Source of the DNA: Flavobacteriales bacterium
Lineage (GTDB): Bacteria; Bacteroidota; Bacteroidia; Flavobacteriales_D; Parvicellaceae
Length of the DNA stretch: 44,349 nucleotides
NCBI GenBank assembly: GCA_025210295.1
Contig: JAOASC010000031.1
Span: forward strand, 1-44,349
Direction of reading: 5' to 3'
Shown: in pieces, positions 9,087 to 16,799 of the stretch
Numbering within the stretch: the first letter of the stretch is position 1
Layout: each line of letters opens with the position of its first letter
The notes under the pieces: generated by a model
Told to the model about the DNA's origin: nothing
The model's input: only the letters and a program-made list of their open reading frames with translations
Databases searched by the model: none
Translations under genes and position numbers: made by a program

Positions 9087-9905
9087 ATGAAAAAAGGTAT
9101 TTCGATGTTATTACTTAGCTCATTGACACTTTGGTCTATTGCTCAGTCTAACATTCATTTTGGTGGTCGTTCAGCAGGAATGGCTCATGCTTCAGTCACA
9201 TTATCTGATGTATGGAGTACGCACCATAACCAAGCTGGACTAGCATGGCTTAAATCCCCATCGGCGGGAGTTTACTATCAAAACAAATTTACGGTTTCTG
9301 AATTGAGCAACTTAGGTTTAGCCTATGCCCACCCTCTTAAAAAAGGAGCTTTTGCTATTCAATGGAGTAATTTTGGATATGCTTTATATCAAGAAAACAA
9401 AGTGGGATTAGCCTACGCTTTACAACTGAGTGAAAAGCTTTCTGGAGGAGTTCAACTGGATTATTTAAGCACAAGACTGGGAGGGATTTATGGCGCTAAT
9501 ACTGCTTTTGCAGCTGAAATAGGGTTACAGGCCAAACTAACTCAAAAACTAACCATAGGAGCACATGTGTATAACCCTACCCGTACAACACTAAACGATT
9601 ATAACAACGAGGCTATTGCTACAATTATGAGATTGGGACTGGGGTATCAACTCTCTGAAAAAGTAAACATTGTGGTAGAAACCGAAAAAGATGTAGATCA
9701 TTTGGCCGCTCTTAAAACAGGTATTGAATACAACGCCAACAACAAACTTTATTTTAGAGGTGGTGTTTCTACTGGCCCTACACTTGGAGCTTTTGGTTTT
9801 GGATTAAATTTAGAACAATATCAATTAAACATAGCTACAACATACCACCAAACCTTAGGATTTTCTCCTGAAATCTCGTTCACCTATCAATTTAAGAAAA
9901 AGTAA
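9087..9905 (+). CDS. PorV/PorQ-like outer-membrane beta-barrel protein
   Basis: A 272-residue exported protein with signal peptide MKKGISMLLLSSLTLWSIAQ. The mature N-terminus (GGRSAGMAHASVTLSDVWSTHHNQAGLA) resembles PorV/PorQ-family proteins, in which a SARxxxMG-like motif precedes an Asn-x-Ala-Gly-Leu motif. The rest alternates polar and hydrophobic residues as in beta-strands and ends in FTYQFKKK. PorV-type proteins help T9SS cargo leave the outer-membrane channel; whether this one does is not shown. I chose ATG 9087 because it starts a textbook signal peptide; the frame is open to a TTG at 9060. Its stop directly abuts the GTG of the next gene, so the two are co-translated. The TATCTTTC at 9018-9025 is a one-mismatch -7 element. 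Substrate and partner are unknown. Confidence 0.75.
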   Translation: MKKGISMLLLSSLTLWSIAQSNIHFGGRSAGMAHASVTLSDVWSTHHNQAGLAWLKSPSAGVYYQNKFTVSELSNLGLAYAHPLKKGAFAIQWSNFGYALYQENKVGLAYALQLSEKLSGGVQLDYLSTRLGGIYGANTAFAAEIGLQAKLTQKLTIGAHVYNPTRTTLNDYNNEAIATIMRLGLGYQLSEKVNIVVETEKDVDHLAALKTGIEYNANNKLYFRGGVSTGPTLGAFGFGLNLEQYQLNIATTYHQTLGFSPEISFTYQFKKK

Positions 9906-12065
9906 GTGCTACGTTATCTCTTTTCATATCATTGCTTAACGCTATTCTTTTTATTGTATAGTCTTAATGGTTTTGCTCAAAAAAATGAACTCAGTAATAA
10001 TGCTCAAAAAAATGCGATCATTGAACGAAGTGTAGAAACTATTGCTGAAAACTTAGAGGATGAAGATATTGACTTTACAACACTTTTTGACTTATTAAGT
10101 GCTTACTATGAAAATCCAATTAACCTTAACGACAAAAACATTAAAGATGACTTAATGCAAACAAGGTTATTAACCGAATTTCAGGTTAACGCAATAATAA
10201 AACACGTCGAAAAAAACGGAAATTTAATGTCTATTTACGAGCTACAATCTGTAGATGGTTTTGACACGCAGACTATTCGTAATATCTTACCTTTTGTTAC
10301 CGTGAATACTGAGTTGTATTCTCCACATACCAACTTTAAAGACTTAATGGAGAATGCCACAAATACTATTTTCTTACGTTACTCAAGAGTTTTAGAAGAA
10401 CAAAAAGGCTATAGAGCTGTTACCGATCAAGAATGGCTAGATAGTGAAAACACAAAATACCTAGGTAGCCAAGATAAATTATACATGCGCTATCGCTTTA
10501 AGTACCTAAACAATGTCAGTATTGGATTAACCATGGAAAAAGATGCAGGAGAATCTTTTTGGGGTAATGAGCGCGCTACAGAACTCTTTGGACTCCAACA
10601 AAACAAAGGGTTTGATTATTACTCTGCTCACTTTTATTTAAAAAACATTGGAAAAGTAAAAGGGCTTGCTATTGGTGACTACCACATGCAAATTGGTCAA
10701 GGACTCACATTTTGGAGTGGTTTGGCTTTTGGAAAAACTGTAGATGTTATGAGCTTTAAACGAAATGCTCAAGGCATTCGCCCCTACGCTTCGGTTGATG
10801 AAAACAACTTTTTAAGAGGTGGGGCATTAACTTTGGCTCCAATAAAAAACATAGAAATTACGGCATTTGGATCACGTAAGAATATTGATGCTAACCTACT
10901 TGAAGTAGCTGACACCTCTTTACAAGGATTAGACGCTATTAGTACTTTCACTTCTTTTCAAGCAACAGGTAACCACAATACAGTAGGGACATTAAACGAT
11001 AAAGATTTACTTCAGGAAACTTATATAGGAGGTAATGTAAAATTCGTTAATAACAACTTAAAAGTGGGGGTAACAGGTGTACATTCTAATTATAATGGGA
11101 ACCTTGAACGAAACTTAGCTCCATATAGCCAGTTTCAATTTAATAGCAACCAAAATAACGTTATAGGAGCCGATTATAGCTATATCTATAAAAACTTTAA
11201 TGTTTATGGTGAACTTTCTAGAAGTGAAAATGGAGGAACAGCAATGCTGCATGGAATTTTAGCTTCTTTAGACCCTAAGCTTTCTGCCTCTATTCTTTAT
11301 CGTAACTATGGAAAGGATTACCAATCTGTAAGAAGTATGGCTTTTGCTGAAAGTAGCGCTAATGTAAACGAAAAGGGGCTGATTATTGGTTTGGAGGCTA
11401 AACCTAATTTAAAATGGACCATCAATGCCTACATGGATCAATTTAAGTTCCCGTGGATGCGTTATTTAACAGACATGCCTAACACTTTTGGTTACGATGG
11501 TTTATTGCAAGTAAAGTATAAACACTCCAAAAAGCTAGAACTTTACGGTAGAATAAGAAACCGAGTAAAACCTAAAAACACTGAAGAAGACGTTAATGAC
11601 ATTACTCCTGTTGTTTCTGAAGACATGTGGAATTACCGTTTCAACGTAAATTACAAAATATCAGAAACTATACAATTAAAAAACAGGGTTGAATTCCGCA
11701 CCTATAAACGAGGAAACAGCCCACAAGAAACGGGCTACTTAATCTATCAAGACATTGCATACAAACCACTTTCTAGTCCTTTCTCTTTTACTTTTAGGTA
11801 TGCTTTGTTTGAAATGGATTCTTATGACGCTAGAATTTACGCCTATGAAAGTAATGTCTTATACGCTTATTCTATTCCTGCCTATTACAATAGGGGGACT
11901 AGAGTTCAACTTACAACAAGATATAGAATTAGAAAAGGGATAGACGTTTGGTTACGATGGGCACAGTGGTATTATAACGATGTAGAAACAATAGGAACAG
12001 GCCTAGAAGAAATTAATGGCAACACTAAAACTCAAGTAACTGCTCAAGTGAGGTTTAAATTTTAA
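9906..12065 (+). CDS. Helix-hairpin-helix domain protein with outer-membrane beta-barrel
   Basis: A 719-residue exported protein. The signal peptide (LTLFFLLYSLNGFAQ) is followed by an acidic helical stretch, then a ComEA-like helix-hairpin-helix region at residues 73-135 (LTEFQVNAIIKHVEKNG, SIYELQSVDGFD). From about residue 155 onward there are alternating amphipathic strands ending in QVTAQVRFKF, with the terminal Phe typical of BAM-assembled barrels. Helix-hairpin-helix folds usually bind nucleic acid, but here the domain would face the periplasm. The architecture recurs in Bacteroidota genomes without an assigned role. The start is GTG directly after the TAA of the preceding gene. The stop overlaps the stop of the convergent antiporter gene by 4 bases. 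I infer that the two barrel proteins work together. Confidence 0.8.
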   Translation: MLRYLFSYHCLTLFFLLYSLNGFAQKNELSNNAQKNAIIERSVETIAENLEDEDIDFTTLFDLLSAYYENPINLNDKNIKDDLMQTRLLTEFQVNAIIKHVEKNGNLMSIYELQSVDGFDTQTIRNILPFVTVNTELYSPHTNFKDLMENATNTIFLRYSRVLEEQKGYRAVTDQEWLDSENTKYLGSQDKLYMRYRFKYLNNVSIGLTMEKDAGESFWGNERATELFGLQQNKGFDYYSAHFYLKNIGKVKGLAIGDYHMQIGQGLTFWSGLAFGKTVDVMSFKRNAQGIRPYASVDENNFLRGGALTLAPIKNIEITAFGSRKNIDANLLEVADTSLQGLDAISTFTSFQATGNHNTVGTLNDKDLLQETYIGGNVKFVNNNLKVGVTGVHSNYNGNLERNLAPYSQFQFNSNQNNVIGADYSYIYKNFNVYGELSRSENGGTAMLHGILASLDPKLSASILYRNYGKDYQSVRSMAFAESSANVNEKGLIIGLEAKPNLKWTINAYMDQFKFPWMRYLTDMPNTFGYDGLLQVKYKHSKKLELYGRIRNRVKPKNTEEDVNDITPVVSEDMWNYRFNVNYKISETIQLKNRVEFRTYKRGNSPQETGYLIYQDIAYKPLSSPFSFTFRYALFEMDSYDARIYAYESNVLYAYSIPAYYNRGTRVQLTTRYRIRKGIDVWLRWAQWYYNDVETIGTGLEEINGNTKTQVTAQVRFKF

Positions 12066-12994
12066 GCCCTGCCTAAAACGATAAGAATATAAGAAACATA
12101 GCTCCCCAAGAGTAACACTCCTTTTATTCTACCAATCTTTTTACCAATAAATAAGATGGGCAACATCGCTAACGCTATTCCAACAACCCAGAACATATCA
12201 AAAGATAATACTGATTGTTCAACTGATATTGGAGTAACCATACTCGTAATTCCCAGAACAGCCATAATATTGAACAAATTGGACCCTATCAGATTTCCGA
12301 CAGAAATATCTGTTTGTTGACGGTAAGCTGCTACTGTTGAAGCCACTAGTTCTGGTGCAGAAGTTCCAAAAGCTACGACTGTAACACCAATAACTCGATC
12401 ACTTAAATCAAAATATTTAGCGATTGTTACTGCACCACTAACAAACCACTCTGAACCAAAATACAAACCGATAAGCCCACCTAACAACAGAGCGATTCCA
12501 ATAAATGTAGAGCCTTTTGTTTCTAGCTCATCATCTTCTACTTTTTTATTTTGCTTTCTTGAATTACGAATTAATAAAAAAGTAAAAGAAACCAGTATAC
12601 CAAATAAGATTGCGCCTTCCCACCAAACAATTTGATTATCCAAAGAAAATACCACAAACAATAAGGTAGCTAGCATCATCATTGGCCAGTCAACGATTTT
12701 CGTTTGACGTTCAGCAATAATTGGAAAAATTAGTACTGTAATCGACAACACTAGTGCCAAATTTGCAATGTTCGACCCTACTACATTTCCTATTGAAATT
12801 GATGGATTTCCATCCAAGGCAGCTTGTAAGCTCACTAACAGTTCAGGTGCAGATGTTCCAAATGAGACAATCGTCATTCCAATGACCAAGGGTGAAATTT
12901 TAAAGTTATTAGCTATGGTTACTGCTCCTTTTACCAACAATTCGCCACCAACTACTAAAATCACCAACCCAAGAACTAAAAACAAAATCCCCAT
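12062..12994 (-). CDS. CaCA-family calcium/sodium antiporter (YrbG type)
   Basis: A 310-residue inner-membrane cation exchanger with the internal two-fold repeat of the CaCA family. Each half has an alpha-repeat: IGMTIVSFGTSAPELLVS with GNVVGSNIANL in the first, and IGVTVVAFGTSAPELVAS with GNLIGSNLFNI in the second. The Glu of each GTSAPE is the expected ion ligand. About ten hydrophobic helices are separated by a central charged loop near residues 145-160 (RKQNKKVEDDELETK). The ATG is 1 base after the stop of the TatA/B-like gene, which suggests an operon. The stop codons of this gene and the convergent barrel gene overlap in the four bases TTAA. Confidence 0.93.
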   Translation of the reverse strand: MGILFLVLGLVILVVGGELLVKGAVTIANNFKISPLVIGMTIVSFGTSAPELLVSLQAALDGNPSISIGNVVGSNIANLALVLSITVLIFPIIAERQTKIVDWPMMMLATLLFVVFSLDNQIVWWEGAILFGILVSFTFLLIRNSRKQNKKVEDDELETKGSTFIGIALLLGGLIGLYFGSEWFVSGAVTIAKYFDLSDRVIGVTVVAFGTSAPELVASTVAAYRQQTDISVGNLIGSNLFNIMAVLGITSMVTPISVEQSVLSFDMFWVVGIALAMLPILFIGKKIGRIKGVLLLGSYVSYILIVLGRA

Positions 12995-12995
12995 A

Positions 12996-13304
12996 TTAGT
13001 CGTCTATTTTAATATCTTTTAATGGTTTTTCTATTTCAGACAGGTTGCTTGAAACCGACTTTTTAGTTTCATCAAACGTTTGTTTTACAGACTGTTCTAT
13101 TCCTTGAAAATTTCCCGCCGAATCTTTTACAGAATCTTTTATTTCTCTTTGAATATCTTGTGTAGCATCTTTTACCTGTCGAATTGTTCGCCCTAAAGTT
13201 CTAGCGATTTTAGGAATACTATCGGCACCAAAAAAAATCAGGATAAACAGTAAGATAACTACGACCTCTCCTGTACTTATGCTATCTAAGAATAAAAACT
13301 TCAT
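12996..13304 (-). CDS. TatA/TatB-family translocase subunit, long-tailed
   Basis: A 102-residue single-span protein. The hydrophobic helix at about residues 12-26 (EVVVILLFILIFFGADSIP) leads into an amphipathic helix (KIARTLGRTIRQVKDATQDI). A long charged, probably coiled-coil tail with repeated K-D-S and E-K elements follows. The pattern (Glu near the helix start, FG at the hinge, Pro after it) marks the TatA/B family. GADSIP departs from the usual FGxKKLP, and the tail length is closer to TatB. Bacteroidota often carry several TatA-like proteins and no clear TatB, so the partner role is inferred. It lies between a strong terminator and the antiporter gene, with its own -7 element 7 bases before the ATG. 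Confidence 0.8.
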   Translation of the reverse strand: MKFLFLDSISTGEVVVILLFILIFFGADSIPKIARTLGRTIRQVKDATQDIQREIKDSVKDSAGNFQGIEQSVKQTFDETKKSVSSNLSEIEKPLKDIKIDD

Positions 13305-13311
13305 CGAACTA

Positions 13312-13319
13312 CAAAGATA
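13312..13319 (-). promoter_or_regulatory. -7 element almost touching the tatA/B-like start
   Basis: TATCTTTG on the minus strand matches TAnnTTTG. Only 7 bases separate it from the ATG at 13304, so the transcript would be leaderless or nearly so. It begins right after the T tract of the secDF terminator. Confidence 0.5.
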
Positions 13320-13320
13320 T

Positions 13321-13354
13321 AAAAAAAGCCTTTTCAGTTTTCCTGAAAAGGCTT
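13321..13354 (-). terminator. Intrinsic terminator of secDF
   Basis: A perfect 12-bp stem (AAGCCTTTTCAG / CTGAAAAGGCTT) with a 5-base loop is followed by seven T on the minus strand. It lies 25 bases after the secDF stop. It should insulate the tatA/B-antiporter unit from secDF. Confidence 0.9.
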
Positions 13355-13378
13355 ATTAAGTAAATAAAGTATCTTCTT

Positions 13379-16300
13379 TTATTTCTCTTCTGCTTTTTTA
13401 GGCATTAAAGAACCTTTACTCAAATCAATAACAGATGGTGTTGCGATAAATATTGATGAATAAGTACCTACTACCACACCTATCATTAACGCAAATGAGA
13501 AACCTTTAATTGATTCTCCTCCAAAGATGAAGATCACTAACAATACTAAGAATGTAGTTAACGAAGTATTCAACGTTCTACTTAATGTACTGTTTAATGC
13601 TTTATTAATTACAGCATTTTGCTCATCTCTTCGGTGCAATTTAATATACTCACGAATTCTATCAAATACTACCACGGTATCGTTAATCGAATAACCTACA
13701 ACAGTAAGAATTGCTGCAATAAATGCTTGATCTATTTGCATTGAGAATGGCATAATTTTGTATAAGATTGAGAACAATCCAAGTACAACTAAAACATCGT
13801 GGAACATTGCGATTAATGCTCCAATACCAAATGTCATTCTATTAAATCTGAATGCGATATATGCAAAGATTACAATTAAAGAGAAGATAATCGCCATAAA
13901 AGAACCTAAGATTAACTCATCAGAAATTTGTGCATTTACAGAACGTTGTTGAATGACTTTATAAGAGTTTTTCGTCTCTTTCCCAGCTTCTGCTTCTGCC
14001 ACATAACCAGCATCTACAAACCCTAAATTCATTACAGAATCAACTTTCTTTGTTGCATCTTTAGAAACATCTGTATATAAATACTTTGTCGTTAACTCTA
14101 ATGTGTATTCGTTGTTGATTGTTTTAACATCAGGCTTTACCGTTAAATCACCTTCTACAGAGAATTTTTCTACTGCAGCTGCGATAGCATCCTGTCCAGG
14201 AGCTGTTCCACTAAACTCAACACGATAAACTCTTCCTCCTGTAAACTCTACACTCTTATCTAACCCGATAGAAACTAAAGAAACAATTCCTAAAACAACT
14301 ACAGCGATTGATACTAAGTAAAACTTCTTTCTCTTACCAACAAAGTCAACATTCATGTTAGCAAACATATTTTCAGAGAAACTTCTAGAGAAAGTAACAT
14401 TTGAATTTCTATCTATTAAATAAGAGAAAATCAAACGTGTTAATAAGATTGAAGAGAACAATGATGTAAACACCCCAACAATTAACGTTGTAGCAAACCC
14501 TTGAATTGGACCTGTTCCAAAATAAGCTAATACTACAGCCGTCAATAACGAAGTAATGTTGGCATCAATAATCGCTGAGTAAGCATGTTTATAACCATCT
14601 TTAATCGCTAGTTTAACACCTTTTCCTTCTCTTAACTCCTCTCTAATACGTTCGAAGATTAACACGTTAGCATCCACAGACATTCCTAATGTTAAAACCA
14701 AACCTGCGATACCAGGTAATGTTAACTGTGCTCCTAAAGAAGCTAAAGCTCCTAGTAAGAAGAAGATATTCGCAATTAAAGCGATACTTGCAACAACACC
14801 AGCTTTTCCATAGTATGCTACCATGTATAACAACACTAAGATTAAAGCTGCGATAAATGACCACATACCGGCTTTAATATTTGCTTCTCCTAACGTTGGC
14901 CCTACAACAGCCTCATCAACTATTTTTGCAGGAGTATCATAAGATCCAGCAACTAATACTGTAGCTAAATCTTGTGCCTCTGGAATGGTAAAGTCTCCAG
15001 AAATACGAGTTTGTCCACCTGCAATAGGCTGATTAATGACTGGAGCAGAATAAACTTCATTATCTAATACAATTGCTGTAATTCTTCCTACATTATTTGT
15101 GGTAATGCTTTCCCACTCAGAAGCACCATAAGCAGTCATTCCTACAGTTACAACCACTTCACTTTCTTGTTGGTCATAATCTTGAGCTGCATTACTAATA
15201 TCATCACCATTTAATAATGGGTTACCATTTTTTGTCATTTCTAACGCATACAAAGTATGCCCTTTCCCCTCATTATTTGAGTTAGACCATCTAAAAAACA
15301 CCCCTTCTGGTAATAAGCCTCTCGCTTCTTCACCATTCAACATTAGGTTAATCTTAGCGGTATCAACAGCTTTAGCCATCCCTACATAAGAAGTAATAGG
15401 TCCTTGATTAATGTTTTTCAATAGACTAAACAACGGTCCACTAACAATATCAGCGTTTTCAGTTGTTGCACTAGAATCTACTTTTTCGTCTTCTAACTCC
15501 AATGCTGCTAAATCTGCATCTTCAGTAGTTTTTGTCGTATCGACACCTGTTGTATCAATAGAACTAGAAGCAAGTTCTTCTGTTTTAGTTGTGTCTTGTA
15601 CTAAATCCTCAACATCAAAAGCATCTGCTACATCTTCAGCATTTTCTTTATTTTTTAATACTTCATTTAACTGAAGTAAAGAAGAACTAATATCTCCTGT
15701 ATTCCCTAACCAAAAACCTAATTCTGCTCTTGACTGTAATAATTTACGAACACGCTCTTTATCTTTTGCTCCTGGCAATTCAATATGTAAACGTCCTGAA
15801 ATTGGTTGTTTTTGGATACTTGGTTGAGAAACACCAAAACGGTTAATTCTTGTTTCGATAATTTTTTCTGTATTATCAATAGCTTCAGCAGCCAACATTC
15901 TCAACTTAGCAATCATTTGAGCATTGGTGTTCTCTAAAGAAAAGTTTTCTTTATCTCCAACACTAAAGAAAGTCATTTGATCGTTTCCGTATTCACTTGA
16001 ATTATAAGCGGCTTCAAACAACCCAATAAAGTCATCACTTTTCCCTTCTCCAAACTCTTTCAGTGCTTGTGCATAAGGCACTCTAAAAGCTGGTTTTGGC
16101 GAATGCCCTGCTTTGTTTAATACTAATTCTTCAATAGAGATTTCAAGTGTTACACTCATCCCTCCTTGTAGATCCAGTCCTGTTCCTAACTTTTGGTCGT
16201 TACATTGTCTGTACGTTAAACCAAAAACAGGATAAATTGGATCATCTGCGTGCTCTGAAACATACGAAGTCTCATAAAAAGTTTTCGCTGTTTGAGCAGT

Positions 16301-16519
16301 TTTCTCATCGACATTACCATCAACACCTCTTACAGATAAGGTATCTCTTCCCAACACCACAAACTCATCTCCTGAGTTCATCACATTGTCCCATTCTGTT
16401 TTGGCGTGTTTTACTGCCTTGTTTTCCAAACCTTTAGTTACCCATGAAAATGATAACTGATAAAGACATGCAACTGTCAGTAAAATAGTAAAAGTCCAAA
16501 TGGCTCCTCTGTTTTGCAT
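13379..16519 (-). CDS. secDF: Fused protein translocase subunit SecDF
   Basis: A 1046-residue SecD-SecF fusion, the normal arrangement in Bacteroidota, which uses proton-motive force to complete Sec export. N-terminal TM1 (TFTILLTVACLYQLSFSW) is followed by the D1 motif GLDLQGGM at residues 114-121 and the large periplasmic P1 region. The SecD membrane half has FLLGALASLGAQLTLPGIAGLVLTLG-type helices and the VDANVLIFERIREE motif. The SecF half follows, with SVEFTGGRVYRVEF and INDTVVVFDRIREY. An unusual acidic Thr/Ser/Asp-rich segment at about residues 290-358, containing DTTKTEE, DTTGVDTTKT and ELEDEK, interrupts the P1 region. The gene has a good upstream promoter at 16668-16698 with a leader of roughly 140 bases, and ends in a strong terminator. 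Confidence 0.97.
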   Translation of the reverse strand: MQNRGAIWTFTILLTVACLYQLSFSWVTKGLENKAVKHAKTEWDNVMNSGDEFVVLGRDTLSVRGVDGNVDEKTAQTAKTFYETSYVSEHADDPIYPVFGLTYRQCNDQKLGTGLDLQGGMSVTLEISIEELVLNKAGHSPKPAFRVPYAQALKEFGEGKSDDFIGLFEAAYNSSEYGNDQMTFFSVGDKENFSLENTNAQMIAKLRMLAAEAIDNTEKIIETRINRFGVSQPSIQKQPISGRLHIELPGAKDKERVRKLLQSRAELGFWLGNTGDISSSLLQLNEVLKNKENAEDVADAFDVEDLVQDTTKTEELASSSIDTTGVDTTKTTEDADLAALELEDEKVDSSATTENADIVSGPLFSLLKNINQGPITSYVGMAKAVDTAKINLMLNGEEARGLLPEGVFFRWSNSNNEGKGHTLYALEMTKNGNPLLNGDDISNAAQDYDQQESEVVVTVGMTAYGASEWESITTNNVGRITAIVLDNEVYSAPVINQPIAGGQTRISGDFTIPEAQDLATVLVAGSYDTPAKIVDEAVVGPTLGEANIKAGMWSFIAALILVLLYMVAYYGKAGVVASIALIANIFFLLGALASLGAQLTLPGIAGLVLTLGMSVDANVLIFERIREELREGKGVKLAIKDGYKHAYSAIIDANITSLLTAVVLAYFGTGPIQGFATTLIVGVFTSLFSSILLTRLIFSYLIDRNSNVTFSRSFSENMFANMNVDFVGKRKKFYLVSIAVVVLGIVSLVSIGLDKSVEFTGGRVYRVEFSGTAPGQDAIAAAVEKFSVEGDLTVKPDVKTINNEYTLELTTKYLYTDVSKDATKKVDSVMNLGFVDAGYVAEAEAGKETKNSYKVIQQRSVNAQISDELILGSFMAIIFSLIVIFAYIAFRFNRMTFGIGALIAMFHDVLVVLGLFSILYKIMPFSMQIDQAFIAAILTVVGYSINDTVVVFDRIREYIKLHRRDEQNAVINKALNSTLSRTLNTSLTTFLVLLVIFIFGGESIKGFSFALMIGVVVGTYSSIFIATPSVIDLSKGSLMPKKAEEK

Positions 16520-16667
16520 TTATTTTATTTTTAATTTATAATCTATTCTTCTTTCATTTATGGCTTATAAATAAGACCTGTAACAATCGTTTAAAACTGC
16601 CATTAACCTTACTTTATTCCACATCATTCCCCGACAAACTAAAAACAGTTTATCGAAAATAAGGTTG

Positions 16668-16698
16668 CAAATATAAAATTTCCAACAATTTCAAACAA
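16668..16698 (-). promoter_or_regulatory. secDF promoter
   Basis: On the minus strand, a -33 TTG (16696-16698), a 20-base spacer and TATATTTG (16668-16675) give a near-ideal Bacteroidota sigma-A promoter. The predicted start leaves a leader of about 140 bases before the secDF ATG, long for this window. Confidence 0.65.
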
Positions 16699-16799
16699 TT
16701 TTAAACAACATTTTTTGAGAAACAATCAAAAAAACATAATGCTCTTCTCTCTTTTGGCTTTTATAATTTGTATCTTCGATAGCTAAACAATGTCTTATC

